A stretch of 64,000 bases of DNA from Candidatus Poseidonia sp. (GCA_022426155.1 JAKMEE010000032.1:62001-126000), one strand, 5' to 3'. Shown: positions 9,829 to 19,515, counted from the stretch's first letter. The notes: a model not told the origin generated them from the sequence alone. Program-made: numbers and translations.

Positions 9829-9868
9829 AGAAAATCCTCTCCTATTTTGGGCGGGCCAAGGATTTTCT
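9829..9868. promoter_or_regulatory. Perfect 10-bp inverted repeat (AGAAAATCCT-N20-AGGATTTTCT), candidate operator or hairpin upstream of thiR
   Basis: Arms 9829-9838 and 9859-9868 read directly; 30 bp centre-to-centre; begins 58 nt upstream of the thiR start. Confidence 0.45.
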
Positions 9869-10193
9869 CACCCCATTCTACCGTGAAGATCATCTCATGA
9901 GAATCTCAAATCCCCATGATGAAATATTTTAATGGAAATATAAACTCTTTTTAAAATAACGTAAATTCTGAATGTTTTCACATGGGTGTTCAAATATTTT
10001 CAGTCCTATGCGGTCTTTTTATGCATATTAAATGGACTGTTATTCAGATTGAATTTTATGTATGTAAATCCTGAGTTTGCTTGAATTTCAGGAGGATTCT
10101 CAAGAACACGACTATGATTCAATGGTAATCTCAACCATTGACTCCATGGCCCCAGCACATTAGAGTCTTAAGGGGCCTCTCCGAGGAAGGAAT

Positions 10194-11621
10194 GTGAAGG
10201 GCATGGATACGGGGACCTTTATTGATGAAATTGCCCGTCGTCTGACGGATTACATTCATTCAAAGGATGAACCGGGGCAAGTCAATCCAGGCCAACCAAT
10301 GAATTCTCTCAGACGTGTGTTGGATGTTCAAGTACCGGTTGAAGGTCATGGTATCAACGGAGCACTTGACGATTTGGATGCATTCATTAGCAACAGTGTG
10401 AAGACCCATCGTCCAGAATTTATGAATCCACTTTGGGGGGGGTTATCATTACCCGCTCTAGCTGGAGAAATTATTGCCACAGCAACGAACAATTCAATGT
10501 ACACATACGAATTGTCTCCCATGGGGACACTGATCGAACAAACCATCTTGAATCGCATGTGCGAATTGGTGGGGTTCCCTGATGGATTCGGTACGCTGAC
10601 CACCGGAGGGTCCAATGGAAACATGCTTGGGATGCTCTGTGCCCGAGAAAACGCTCTTCCCGGTTCGACAAAGCAGGGATTTGATGGTCGTAACATGGCA
10701 ATATTTGTCTCAAAAGAGGCCCATTATTCTGTACTCATGGCCGCCAACGTGATTGGGGTTGGGCACCAAAATGTCGTCAAGGTCCAATGCGATGAAGATG
10801 GCCGTATGCGACCTGATAGTTTGCGCGAAGAGGTAGCATTTGCCCGCCAAGAAGGATTCACTCCTCTGTGTGTGGTTGCCACATCTGGAACCACTGTCCG
10901 TGGAGCATTTGATCCGCTCTCCGAACTTGCGGATATCTGTCATGAGGAACACATGTGGTTCCACGTTGATGCCGCATGGGGAGGTGCATGTCTTTTCTCA
11001 AACCAGCATCGTTCTCTCATGGATGGAATTGAAAAAGCCGACAGCGTTTGTTGGGATGCTCACAAAATGATGGGTGTTCCATTGGTCTGCAGTGCGTTTC
11101 TCATCAAACGCCCATCCATCTTGCGAACGCTTTGTGGCCATGTAACAACCGCCCATTATCTCTTCCATGATGCTGCAGAAAACGAAGACCTTGGACGATA
11201 TTCTCTTCAATGCGGCCGACGAAATGACGCTTTGAAATTATGGCTCGAATGGAGGGTTCGCGGTGATGCTGGATGGGCTAAACTGGTCGATGGATACATG
11301 GATCGTGCAAATTACCTCCAAAAAAGCATTGAAGATCACCCTTCTCTTGAAATGATGTCCAGCCGAATGTGGACCAATGTATGCTTCCGATACGATAACG
11401 GTTCCACGGAAATACCTCTTAATGACCTCAACGCAACCCTTCGTCATCGACTCATTCAAGAAGGTCAATACATGGTCAGCCGTAGCAATGTGGGTGAAGA
11501 TGTTGTTCTGCGTTCTGTGATATCTAATCAGGGCGTTGATCATGATATTCTTGACGGTTTTCTCGAAGCAGTTGTCCGTATTGGCGATGAAGTTGTGGCC
11601 GGTATGCCTCCTCGTGCCTGA
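10194..11621 (+). CDS. PLP-dependent group II decarboxylase (glutamate/aromatic/cysteine-sulfinate decarboxylase-like)
   Basis: TTGGSNGNMLGM, FHVDAAWGG and PLP lysine motif DAHKMMG; start may be ATG at 10203. Confidence 0.85.
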   Translation: MKGMDTGTFIDEIARRLTDYIHSKDEPGQVNPGQPMNSLRRVLDVQVPVEGHGINGALDDLDAFISNSVKTHRPEFMNPLWGGLSLPALAGEIIATATNNSMYTYELSPMGTLIEQTILNRMCELVGFPDGFGTLTTGGSNGNMLGMLCARENALPGSTKQGFDGRNMAIFVSKEAHYSVLMAANVIGVGHQNVVKVQCDEDGRMRPDSLREEVAFARQEGFTPLCVVATSGTTVRGAFDPLSELADICHEEHMWFHVDAAWGGACLFSNQHRSLMDGIEKADSVCWDAHKMMGVPLVCSAFLIKRPSILRTLCGHVTTAHYLFHDAAENEDLGRYSLQCGRRNDALKLWLEWRVRGDAGWAKLVDGYMDRANYLQKSIEDHPSLEMMSSRMWTNVCFRYDNGSTEIPLNDLNATLRHRLIQEGQYMVSRSNVGEDVVLRSVISNQGVDHDILDGFLEAVVRIGDEVVAGMPPRA

Positions 11622-11666
11622 CCTTCGAGCACGGATGTTTATGAGACGCCCCGCATTCGCCAAGGC

Positions 11667-12785
11667 ATGAGCGACCAAGCCCCCGTTCGGACAGCCTTGT
11701 ATGAGGAACATCTCGCCCTCGAGGCTAACATGGTCGATTTTCATGGATTTGAATTACCAATCTGGTACTCCAATATCAAAGAAGAGCACCTTGCAACCCG
11801 GTCCAATGCTGGATTATTCGATGTATCTCACATGGGCTCCTTCCGCTTCAGTGGTGCTAGCGTTCGTCAATGGCTGGAGGGTATCGCAACTCAGCGCGTG
11901 ACATCCATCTCAGCTCCGCGCTGTGCCTACACCCATTTTTTGGATGAAAATGGGCACTTAATTGACGATATGATTTTCGCAGTCGTCAGTGAAACAGAAA
12001 TCCTTGGCGTACCCAATGCTTCCATGATCGGTGTGATGTGGGATTGGTTTTCCAAACACCTGCCTGAAGATGGTTCTATCGTTCTAGAAAACCTTTCTGA
12101 CGAGATGTCCATCATGGCTCTTCAAGGTCCCAATGCTAAGCAGATATTCACATCTGTGATGGGAGATGATCAACATGTTGCCCGTTTCAAATGGCGAGCT
12201 CTCACCTCAAATCCGCTGGGCGTCAGTGGGTGGATTCAGGGTACGGGTTATACTGGGGAATCAGGTTACGAAATTTTTGTCCCCAACAACGATGCCCCCA
12301 CAATGTGGCGTGCGCTTATTGATGCAGGGGCCGCACCGATTGGATTGGGTGCGAGGGACACACTTCGTCTCGAAAAAGGATTCTTGTTATCCGGTGTAGA
12401 TTTCTGCTGGCCTCCGCTCGCTGAAACTGAGGATGATTCCTTCCTCGCTCGTGATTCTTGGGAAACAAATGTGCCATTTGGTTTGGACCTTGAACACGAG
12501 TTTATTGGACGAGAGCGAGTGGTTAGTCACGATGAAAAAGATGCTCGATGGTGGGGCGTCAAATACACAGAGAAAGGGCCACTACCACGCCCAGGGAAGA
12601 GCGTGACGAACCTTGAAGGTGAGCCCATCGGAGCCTTGACCTCAGGTGCTCCAGCACCGAGCATGGGGAATCTCGGAATCGGAATTGGTTATCTCAAAGG
12701 TGTTCGCGAAGGAGACCAAGTTCTTGTCGTGGCAAGCCCAAGGAAATCGGTCAAAGCCGTTGTGGTACGGCCGCCGTTTTATTGA
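11667..12785 (+). CDS. gcvT: Glycine cleavage system T protein (aminomethyltransferase)
   Basis: MVDFHGFELPIWY, GLFDVSHMG, GYTGESGYEIF motifs. Confidence 0.93.
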   Translation: MSDQAPVRTALYEEHLALEANMVDFHGFELPIWYSNIKEEHLATRSNAGLFDVSHMGSFRFSGASVRQWLEGIATQRVTSISAPRCAYTHFLDENGHLIDDMIFAVVSETEILGVPNASMIGVMWDWFSKHLPEDGSIVLENLSDEMSIMALQGPNAKQIFTSVMGDDQHVARFKWRALTSNPLGVSGWIQGTGYTGESGYEIFVPNNDAPTMWRALIDAGAAPIGLGARDTLRLEKGFLLSGVDFCWPPLAETEDDSFLARDSWETNVPFGLDLEHEFIGRERVVSHDEKDARWWGVKYTEKGPLPRPGKSVTNLEGEPIGALTSGAPAPSMGNLGIGIGYLKGVREGDQVLVVASPRKSVKAVVVRPPFY

Positions 12786-13948
12786 AGTCTGTCAAGAACA
12801 TCGTTCATGGCCTGAAACCAACGTTCACGTTCCCTCATGCCCGTCGTTTGAAGTGAGACTTCCTTTCCTCGAGCAGCCATGAGGGCTTCAGCAATACGTT
12901 CCGGTTCGTTCCATAGTGCGGCCTCCCCCATCCGTTCTTGAACGGCAAGTTCACCCATCAGGCAATCAGAATTCACAACACTCGGCACACCATAGGCAGC
13001 AGCATCAAACATTTTTACGGGCAATGCCCCTTGCAAAATATTGCCTCTGTGAGGCGAGTACATCGCATACATCACATCGACTTCGGCAATTAATTCTCGA
13101 AACTCTTCATGAGTGAATGCGCCGCTGACTTCAGCCTCAATTTCGCCAGATTCTACTGCATCCATCATCATTCGTCGAACTCGGGGGGCGATCACGCCAT
13201 CTCCTGCAATTCTGATCGTTGGCCGTTCATGAGCTGGAATGCATAAGATCGATTCTAGGAGAAGTTCGAAGGCTTTCAAATCGCGGATACGACCGAGATA
13301 ACCAACCGTCCAGTATTCCCTTTCAAGCGACTCCGTTTCTTCAAATGGCGGCATGGGGCGGTTTTCGACAGCATGTCCTTCCAGGTCATGATGCATCAGC
13401 CACTCAACAAACCCCCGCTCCTTTCCACCTTCCAGTGCCCCGCTTGAGGTGATGATGGTTTCAGCTTTCTTAGCCCGTTTGAGCATGGTCTGCTTCATTC
13501 GGCCACTCACCCAACTTCGAGCCAAGGATTGAGGTGCAGTCATCCGTACCCATGTGTGGTGCAAATCATGCATATCAAAGACAAAAGGAACGCTTCGTTG
13601 ATTTTTGAGAGTGACGCCAATTCGCAATGTGTCGGCATCATGGCAATAGACAAGAGATGGAGGGTCGAGCAACAAGGTTTCAACTACCTTGCGCTTAAAT
13701 TTGCGAAGACCTTTGACCGTTGCAATGGTGCTCCCATAAGGGACCTTTCCCATTTGATATCGCATGACTCGAACTCCGTCGATGTTCTCGCTGAGTGGAT
13801 ACTGCTCCTCTCTGTCAAATGCGTGCACCGTCACTCTGTAGCCTGCTTCAACCAACCACTTGGCATGACGCAAGACTCGGGGGTCGGGGGCGCATGGATT
13901 GGTGACTACCATCGCCACACGGACCATGCCTTTGCGAGCGTGTTCCAT
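12779..13948 (-). CDS. Glycosyltransferase (GT4-like)
   Basis: VVTNPCAPDPRVLRHAKWLVEAGYRVTVHAFDR N-terminus and C-terminal GNILQGALPVKMFDAAAYGVPSV; start trimmed to MEHARKGMVRVA or MVRVA. Confidence 0.85.
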   Translation of the reverse strand: MEHARKGMVRVAMVVTNPCAPDPRVLRHAKWLVEAGYRVTVHAFDREEQYPLSENIDGVRVMRYQMGKVPYGSTIATVKGLRKFKRKVVETLLLDPPSLVYCHDADTLRIGVTLKNQRSVPFVFDMHDLHHTWVRMTAPQSLARSWVSGRMKQTMLKRAKKAETIITSSGALEGGKERGFVEWLMHHDLEGHAVENRPMPPFEETESLEREYWTVGYLGRIRDLKAFELLLESILCIPAHERPTIRIAGDGVIAPRVRRMMMDAVESGEIEAEVSGAFTHEEFRELIAEVDVMYAMYSPHRGNILQGALPVKMFDAAAYGVPSVVNSDCLMGELAVQERMGEAALWNEPERIAEALMAARGKEVSLQTTGMRERERWFQAMNDVLDRLQ

Positions 13949-14047
13949 GTCATGAGTTGTTCCCTTCAGCGAGGTGGCGAAAAGCAATTCATTATGAGCG
14001 TCACGCGTATCGTTCTTACCACACACAGTAAGTGTGAGGTGATTGTC

Positions 14048-15421
14048 ATGGTCGACCAACTTCCCAACCTTGGACGAGAAATAGAAATGCTCAGCGAAAT
14101 GGGTCTCACGGATATTGAGGATTTATTCTCCGATATCCCCGCTGATGTACGTTTTAGTGGGGCTCTTCCATTACCGCCTCCGCAATCCGAAGAGGAAATC
14201 ATTCGTGACGCTCGACGTTTGCTTGGGGCTAACGTGGATATGGGCAGTCGGGTATCCTTCCTCGGTGGAGGATTGTATCGTAACTATGTACCAGCTTCCG
14301 TGTTTCAACTTGTGACGCGTGGCGAATTCCTTACCGCTTACACCCCTTATCAGCCCGAAGTCAGCCAAGGCATGCTTCAGGCCATGTGGGAGTTTCAAAC
14401 ATTAATCTCTGAACTCGTTGGCCTCCCTATTGCGAACCTCTCACTCTACGATGGTTCCACCGCTGCGGCTGAAGCCCTTACCTGTGCTGTTCGTGTTCAC
14501 ACACGAAAGGCGAGTCAACCGAACATCGTTTACGTTTCTTGCCTCACCCCCCCCGACAAATTGTCTGTCATGGAGAACTACTGCCAAGGGGCTGAAATTG
14601 AAATCAAATTCCTCTCCCATCATGACGATGGAACGCTCGATATGGAAGGACTGAAAGAAGCAACCGGATCCTGCGGAGTCTACCTTGAACAACCCAATCC
14701 ATTGGGTGTATTGGATGAAGGCCTAACGAAAGTCAAGGAAATCATTGGCCAAAACACCGCCCTCATCGTTGGTGTTCAACCCATCTCTCTTGGCATGGTC
14801 GAGGCACCGGGTCATTACGGTGCTGACATCGTGGTGGGCGAGGGTCAACCGCTTGGTAGTCCTGTTACTGCTGGAGGCCCGATCTATGGTATCTTTGCAT
14901 GCACCAAACCGTACCTTCGACTCATGCCAGGCCGCATCGTTGGCCGCTCCATTGATGTTGATGGCAAAGAGGCCTATTGCCTGACACTTTCAACCCGTGA
15001 GCAACACATTCGACGCCATCGTGCCACGTCAAATATCTGTACCAATGAGACCTTGATCGCTCTGATGGGTGCCATGCACATGGCTTTGCTCGGGCCAGAT
15101 GGTCTCCACGACCTTGCCTATCGAAATGCAGCAGCATGTCAGAAAGCCAAAGAGATTCTTGGAGCCACACAAGGAGTCTCTTTGGTTCACGACACATCCC
15201 ATTTCAATGAATTCGCCATTCGCGTTCCAGGAACAGCAGCATCATGCCTTGAGTACCTGGACCAATCTGGAATCATTGGTGGATTTGATTTGAATCGTTG
15301 GTATAGCGATGCCACAAACCAAATTCTGGTGACCACGACAGACCAAACAAGTCTGCAAGACATTCAGACCCTCTCTGCGCATCTTACACTTTGGGCCAAC
15401 CATCAGGAGGTGGAAGCATGA
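14048..15421 (+). CDS. gcvPA: Glycine dehydrogenase (decarboxylating) subunit 1
   Basis: MLSEMGLTDIEDLFSDIP, LGGGLYRNYVPA, TAYTPYQPEVSQGMLQ; start set to MVDQLPNL because the listed upstream extension is antisense to the glycosyltransferase. Confidence 0.93.
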   Translation: MVDQLPNLGREIEMLSEMGLTDIEDLFSDIPADVRFSGALPLPPPQSEEEIIRDARRLLGANVDMGSRVSFLGGGLYRNYVPASVFQLVTRGEFLTAYTPYQPEVSQGMLQAMWEFQTLISELVGLPIANLSLYDGSTAAAEALTCAVRVHTRKASQPNIVYVSCLTPPDKLSVMENYCQGAEIEIKFLSHHDDGTLDMEGLKEATGSCGVYLEQPNPLGVLDEGLTKVKEIIGQNTALIVGVQPISLGMVEAPGHYGADIVVGEGQPLGSPVTAGGPIYGIFACTKPYLRLMPGRIVGRSIDVDGKEAYCLTLSTREQHIRRHRATSNICTNETLIALMGAMHMALLGPDGLHDLAYRNAAACQKAKEILGATQGVSLVHDTSHFNEFAIRVPGTAASCLEYLDQSGIIGGFDLNRWYSDATNQILVTTTDQTSLQDIQTLSAHLTLWANHQEVEA

Positions 15422-16914
15422 GCCATCTTTTCGAGCATAATGGCGCTCCCAATACTGGTTATAGCCAACCACCTCCGCTGCAAACCGATCAACCACCGAA
15501 TGTCCCCCCTGGTCTCTTGCGAAGTAAACCCGCCCGTTGGCCACGTCTTTCAGAGCCAGAAATGGTCCGACATTACACTTGGCTTTCCAAGCGAAACTTT
15601 GGTATTGATACAGGATTCTATCCCCTGGGCTCATGCACCATGAAGCATAATCCTCGTGTCAACGAAGTGATTGCCCAGCTGCCAGGTATTGCCGACATCC
15701 ACCCACATCAACCCGAACATCACCTCCAAGGTTTGTTGGCCATCTATTACGAAATGCAGCACATGCTTGAAATCTGTGCGGGTATGGACCAAGTAACACT
15801 TCAACCAGTTGCTGGTGCTCAAGGTGAATTCACTGCCGTTCGGTGCATACAAGAATACTTTCGACAACGTGGTGAAACACAGCGTACCAAGGTCATCGTT
15901 CCTGATTCTGCCCATGGAACCAATCCTGCGAGCGCTGCCATGGCTGGTTTTGAAATTGTTGAAATTCCAAGTTTGGCCGATGGCCGAATGGACCTTGAGG
16001 CACTCTCGGCGGTGGCTGATGAAACCACTGCAGCAATGATGATCACCAACCCGAACACCCTCGGCCTCTTTGAGGCAGACATCGTTGAAGCCAGCCGAAT
16101 TGTTCACGATGCTGGAGGTCAAATGTACTACGATGGGGCGAATTTCAACGCCATTCTCGGAATTACATCCCCTGGCCTCATGGGCTTTGATGCGGTTCAC
16201 TTCAACCTCCACAAGACCTTCTCGCAACCTCATGGCGGCGGTGGGCCAGGTTCTGGTCCAATCGGTGTAAGGTCTCACCTTGCGCCATTCCTCCCAGGCC
16301 CCTTAGCAGACCGAAGGGACTCAAGCGCATCCGAGCAACCTCGCTCTGTCGATGGCCATTGGTATCATTGGCGAGAGCCCGAGCATAGCATTGGCAAAGT
16401 CCAACAATGGCACGGGAACGCTGGGGCCGTGATTCGTTGCTGGGCCTACTACCGACGCTACGGTGCTGGGCTACGCACCATGTCCGAACACGCTGTTCTG
16501 AACGCGAATTATTTGCGTCATGCCATTCACCGGGAGGCCGAGATTGAAGGCGTATCCCATCTCTTCGTGGACGGTGCTGAAACAAAGGTGGCCAAGCATG
16601 AATTCACCCTCTCGATGCAACCTGCAAAAGAACAACTTGGAATTTCTGCCATGGATGTCGCCAAAGGCTTGCTTGACCGTGGCTACATGGCACCAACGGT
16701 TTACTTCCCTCTCGTCGTTCCAGAATGCATGATGATTGAACCCACTGAGACAGAATCAAAGGATACACTTGACACCTTTGCCAATCAGTTCGCCAAGGTA
16801 TTACAGAGCGATGCAGAGACCCTTCATGAAGCTCCAATCACCACGCCTGTTCGCCGTGTTGATGAGGTCTATGCTGCACGAAACCTCTGCCTCCGTCATC
16901 CCTACGACGATTGA
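15418..16914 (+). CDS. gcvPB: Glycine dehydrogenase (decarboxylating) subunit 2
   Basis: LGSCTMKHNPRVNE and PLP motif NLHKTFSQPHGGGGPGSGPIGV; ATGA overlap with gcvPA stop. Confidence 0.94.
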   Translation: MSHLFEHNGAPNTGYSQPPPLQTDQPPNVPPGLLRSKPARWPRLSEPEMVRHYTWLSKRNFGIDTGFYPLGSCTMKHNPRVNEVIAQLPGIADIHPHQPEHHLQGLLAIYYEMQHMLEICAGMDQVTLQPVAGAQGEFTAVRCIQEYFRQRGETQRTKVIVPDSAHGTNPASAAMAGFEIVEIPSLADGRMDLEALSAVADETTAAMMITNPNTLGLFEADIVEASRIVHDAGGQMYYDGANFNAILGITSPGLMGFDAVHFNLHKTFSQPHGGGGPGSGPIGVRSHLAPFLPGPLADRRDSSASEQPRSVDGHWYHWREPEHSIGKVQQWHGNAGAVIRCWAYYRRYGAGLRTMSEHAVLNANYLRHAIHREAEIEGVSHLFVDGAETKVAKHEFTLSMQPAKEQLGISAMDVAKGLLDRGYMAPTVYFPLVVPECMMIEPTETESKDTLDTFANQFAKVLQSDAETLHEAPITTPVRRVDEVYAARNLCLRHPYDD

Positions 16915-16971
16915 AGTGGTAGGCTTCTCTATGAGCGAAAGGGCTATTGAAAAAAATGCCTAGCGGGGTCT

Positions 16972-17652
16972 ATGGGCGTCTTAGAAGCGGAGCAACATGG
17001 GTGGTCCGTCCGGACGCCGCGTGCTGATTTCACGGCTGTTTTGTTCATCTTTGCTTGGACCCTTCTCCCGTTCGGGTTTCAGGGCATGATGTTGCTATTT
17101 CAGAGATACGAATCGTTCCGTTTTCCTTTGATGGCTGTTTCACAAACATTGCTCGTTTTGACAATGCTAATGGGAATTGCACAACGAAAGGCCGCGTATC
17201 TTGACCGCCAAATACAATTGGCTCTCTTCGTGATCTGTGGTGCGTTGGGCTTCATTCTCCTTTGTTGGCAACTTGGATTGGATGATTATTGGTGGTTGTG
17301 TTCTGCGTTTGGAATCGGTTCCATACCATACGCCTTTGTTTCCCTTTCATCCCTCGCATCGTACAATGAGCCTTGGCTTGAACTACCTTGGGACCCCAGT
17401 CACACCGCCCCTCTCATGCAAGCCATGCCCCATTGGCGTATTGTTTCGGCTCGGTGGACCCGTTCGGTGATGGCCATGACACGTCTCGAGAATCAAGCAG
17501 TTGCCATCCTTCGAGGCGTGCTTGATGGAGATGAATGTAGGTTGAGAATTGAGGTACTTTCGAGAATCCAAGAAGACGACAATCCGGTTCCTCTCGGCAT
17601 TCAATGGGGTCTGATGGTGCCTCCTCAATCTGTAAAATCAGAATCAGAATGA
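16972..17652 (+). CDS. Hypothetical multi-TM membrane protein
   Basis: 226 aa with about four hydrophobic helices and a soluble C-terminal part. Confidence 0.6.
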   Translation: MGVLEAEQHGWSVRTPRADFTAVLFIFAWTLLPFGFQGMMLLFQRYESFRFPLMAVSQTLLVLTMLMGIAQRKAAYLDRQIQLALFVICGALGFILLCWQLGLDDYWWLCSAFGIGSIPYAFVSLSSLASYNEPWLELPWDPSHTAPLMQAMPHWRIVSARWTRSVMAMTRLENQAVAILRGVLDGDECRLRIEVLSRIQEDDNPVPLGIQWGLMVPPQSVKSESE

Positions 17653-17713
17653 GCAATTCATCCAAACAAGGTCAAGAGGCATCTTGATGAACCACCCGCG
17701 CTGGCGAAGTATC

Positions 17714-18193
17714 ATGGATGTTACAATTCTGCTAGGTTCGTCATCAGACATGCCCATCGCTGAGAAATGCACGAAAATTTTGAATCATTTTGGAGTCCCC
17801 TATCAATTGAGGGTTGCATCAGCACACCGCTCTCCAAAATTTGTCGAGGAAATTATCGGCGATGCATTGGATGATGGTTGTCAAATCTTCATCGCCATGG
17901 CAGGTTTGGCTGCGGCTCTCCCGGGTGCAGTTGCGGCGTTAACCACAAAACCAGTGATTGGTGTCCCTTGTGGCGGACGAGTACCCTACGACTCTTTGCT
18001 CTCCATTGTCCAACTTCCCCCAGGTGTTCCAGCAGCAACTGTTGGTGTTGACCGTGGTGATAACGCAGGTTATCTCGCAGTACAAATGCTCGCTCTCATC
18101 AATCCAACCTACGCCGCTGCACTGGAGCAAAATAAATTGGACCAAATTGAACGCGTGATGCAACAAGACCGAGACATCAACGGCGGTGCATGA
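17714..18193 (+). CDS. purE: N5-carboxyaminoimidazole ribonucleotide mutase
   Basis: ILLGSSSDMPIAEKC, VASAHRSP, AMAGLAAALPGAVAALTTKPVIGVP. Confidence 0.93.
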   Translation: MDVTILLGSSSDMPIAEKCTKILNHFGVPYQLRVASAHRSPKFVEEIIGDALDDGCQIFIAMAGLAAALPGAVAALTTKPVIGVPCGGRVPYDSLLSIVQLPPGVPAATVGVDRGDNAGYLAVQMLALINPTYAAALEQNKLDQIERVMQQDRDINGGA

Positions 18194-18194
18194 G

Positions 18195-19142
18195 ATGTTT
18201 GATTCAGAGGAATTCATTGCTGAAAGTATTGAATCCCTCAAGACAACCATCGACGACATTGCAATCATTGCATGTTCAGGAGGCGTTGACTCCACCGTGG
18301 CTGCGGTGATTGCTAACAAAGCGGTAGGGGGCCTCTTACATTGTGTGTACGTCGACACCGGTTTCATGCGCAAGGGAGAGACTGAACAAATCGAGGCATT
18401 GCTGGAAGAGCAAGGCATCAACCTGGTCACCGTGCGAGCAGCAGACCGATATTTTGAGGCCTTGAAAGGCGTCACTGAGCCAGAACAAAAGCGTAAGGTC
18501 ATCGGTGAACTCTTCATCCGAATTTTTGAGGATGAGCAAGCAAAATGTGGTGCAAAATACCTCGTTCAAGGAACAATTGCTCCAGATTGGATTGAATCCG
18601 GTGGTGGTGTTCGTGACACCATCAAATCCCATCACAACGTTGGAGGCTTGCCAGAAGACATGACCTTGGAAGTTGTTGAACCATTACGTGACCTCTACAA
18701 AGACGAAGTTCGTGAACTTGCACGTGCATTGGAGATCAACGTCGCTGAACGCCAGCCTTTCCCCGGGCCTGGCCTTGCTGTTCGAACTCTTGGAGACTTG
18801 ACCCCAGAACGGGTTGGTGTTGTGCGTGAAGCCTGTGCGATTGTCGAAGAAGAATTTGAGGCAGCAGCAGAACGAGGCGAAATGCCAATCCCATGGCAAT
18901 ACTTCGCTGCGCTCCTTCCTGTTCGCAGCGTGGGGGTACATGGTGATGTGCGAGCTTACGGTGAGACAGTGGTCGTTCGAGCAGTTCAGTCCATGGATGG
19001 AATGTCTGCTAGATATTCAGAGATCCCCCATAGCGTCTTGCAGAAGATCAGCACACGAATTACCAACACCGTCAAAGGTGCAGTCAATCGAGTGGTATAC
19101 GACATCACTCACAAACCTCCAGGCACCATTGAATGGGAATGA
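18195..19142 (+). CDS. guaAB: GMP synthase [glutamine-hydrolyzing] subunit B (ATP-PPase)
   Basis: PP-loop IIACSGGVDSTVAA, QGTIAPDWIESG, SHHNVGGLPEDM, PFPGPGLAVR; no glutaminase domain. Confidence 0.92.
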   Translation: MFDSEEFIAESIESLKTTIDDIAIIACSGGVDSTVAAVIANKAVGGLLHCVYVDTGFMRKGETEQIEALLEEQGINLVTVRAADRYFEALKGVTEPEQKRKVIGELFIRIFEDEQAKCGAKYLVQGTIAPDWIESGGGVRDTIKSHHNVGGLPEDMTLEVVEPLRDLYKDEVRELARALEINVAERQPFPGPGLAVRTLGDLTPERVGVVREACAIVEEEFEAAAERGEMPIPWQYFAALLPVRSVGVHGDVRAYGETVVVRAVQSMDGMSARYSEIPHSVLQKISTRITNTVKGAVNRVVYDITHKPPGTIEWE

Positions 19143-19180
19143 GAACCACGGCCTCTTGGCCTAGAGTTCTTTGCTTGCTT

Positions 19181-19339
19181 TCATTCAAGTCCTAACATGG
19201 ATGCGATGAGAACGAATCCAGTAATTCCAAGACATACCCAAAGGCCGATTTTTACAGAAGTAACTTTCTCAAGGGTCAATCCACCTTCAACGAGAAGTAA
19301 GCGGGCCCCTGCTTCACCCCATCCGTCATCCTCGGCCAT
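19181..19339 (-). CDS. Small tail-anchored membrane protein, possible Sec61-beta-like; absent from ORF track (52 aa)
   Basis: My translation: MAEDDGWGEAGARLLLVEGGLTLEKVTSVKIGLWVCLGITGFVLIASMLGLE. Size, AG-x-R segment, acidic linker and single C-terminal TM resemble archaeal Sec61-beta. Confidence 0.45.
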   Translation of the reverse strand: MAEDDGWGEAGARLLLVEGGLTLEKVTSVKIGLWVCLGITGFVLIASMLGLE

Positions 19340-19515
19340 AATTGCTTAAAATCATGAATATATTTTGGAGATACGCTTACAAAAAGTGCTCAGTTTGAGC
19401 CTTAAAATGACTCAATATCAATTACAAAACCAAGTGATATCTTGGGTGCGTATTGGACGAAATTTACACGTTATACTCACGACTGAAACGCTTTCAGTAT
19501 CACGGTTTTTTTGTA

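Noticed and set aside
11238-11744. 168-aa minus-strand ORF
   Set aside because: Antisense to the decarboxylase and the gcvT start; no domain signal.
13529-14047. N-terminal 173-aa extension of the listed gcvPA ORF
   Set aside because: It lies antisense to the well-supported glycosyltransferase and lacks family similarity; GcvPA homology starts near the ATG at 14048.
15631-16278. 215-aa minus-strand ORF
   Set aside because: Fully antisense to gcvPB, no recognisable domain, composition of a shadow ORF.
17939-18517. 192-aa minus-strand ORF
   Set aside because: Antisense to purE and GMP synthase subunit B coding sequence; low-complexity shadow ORF.
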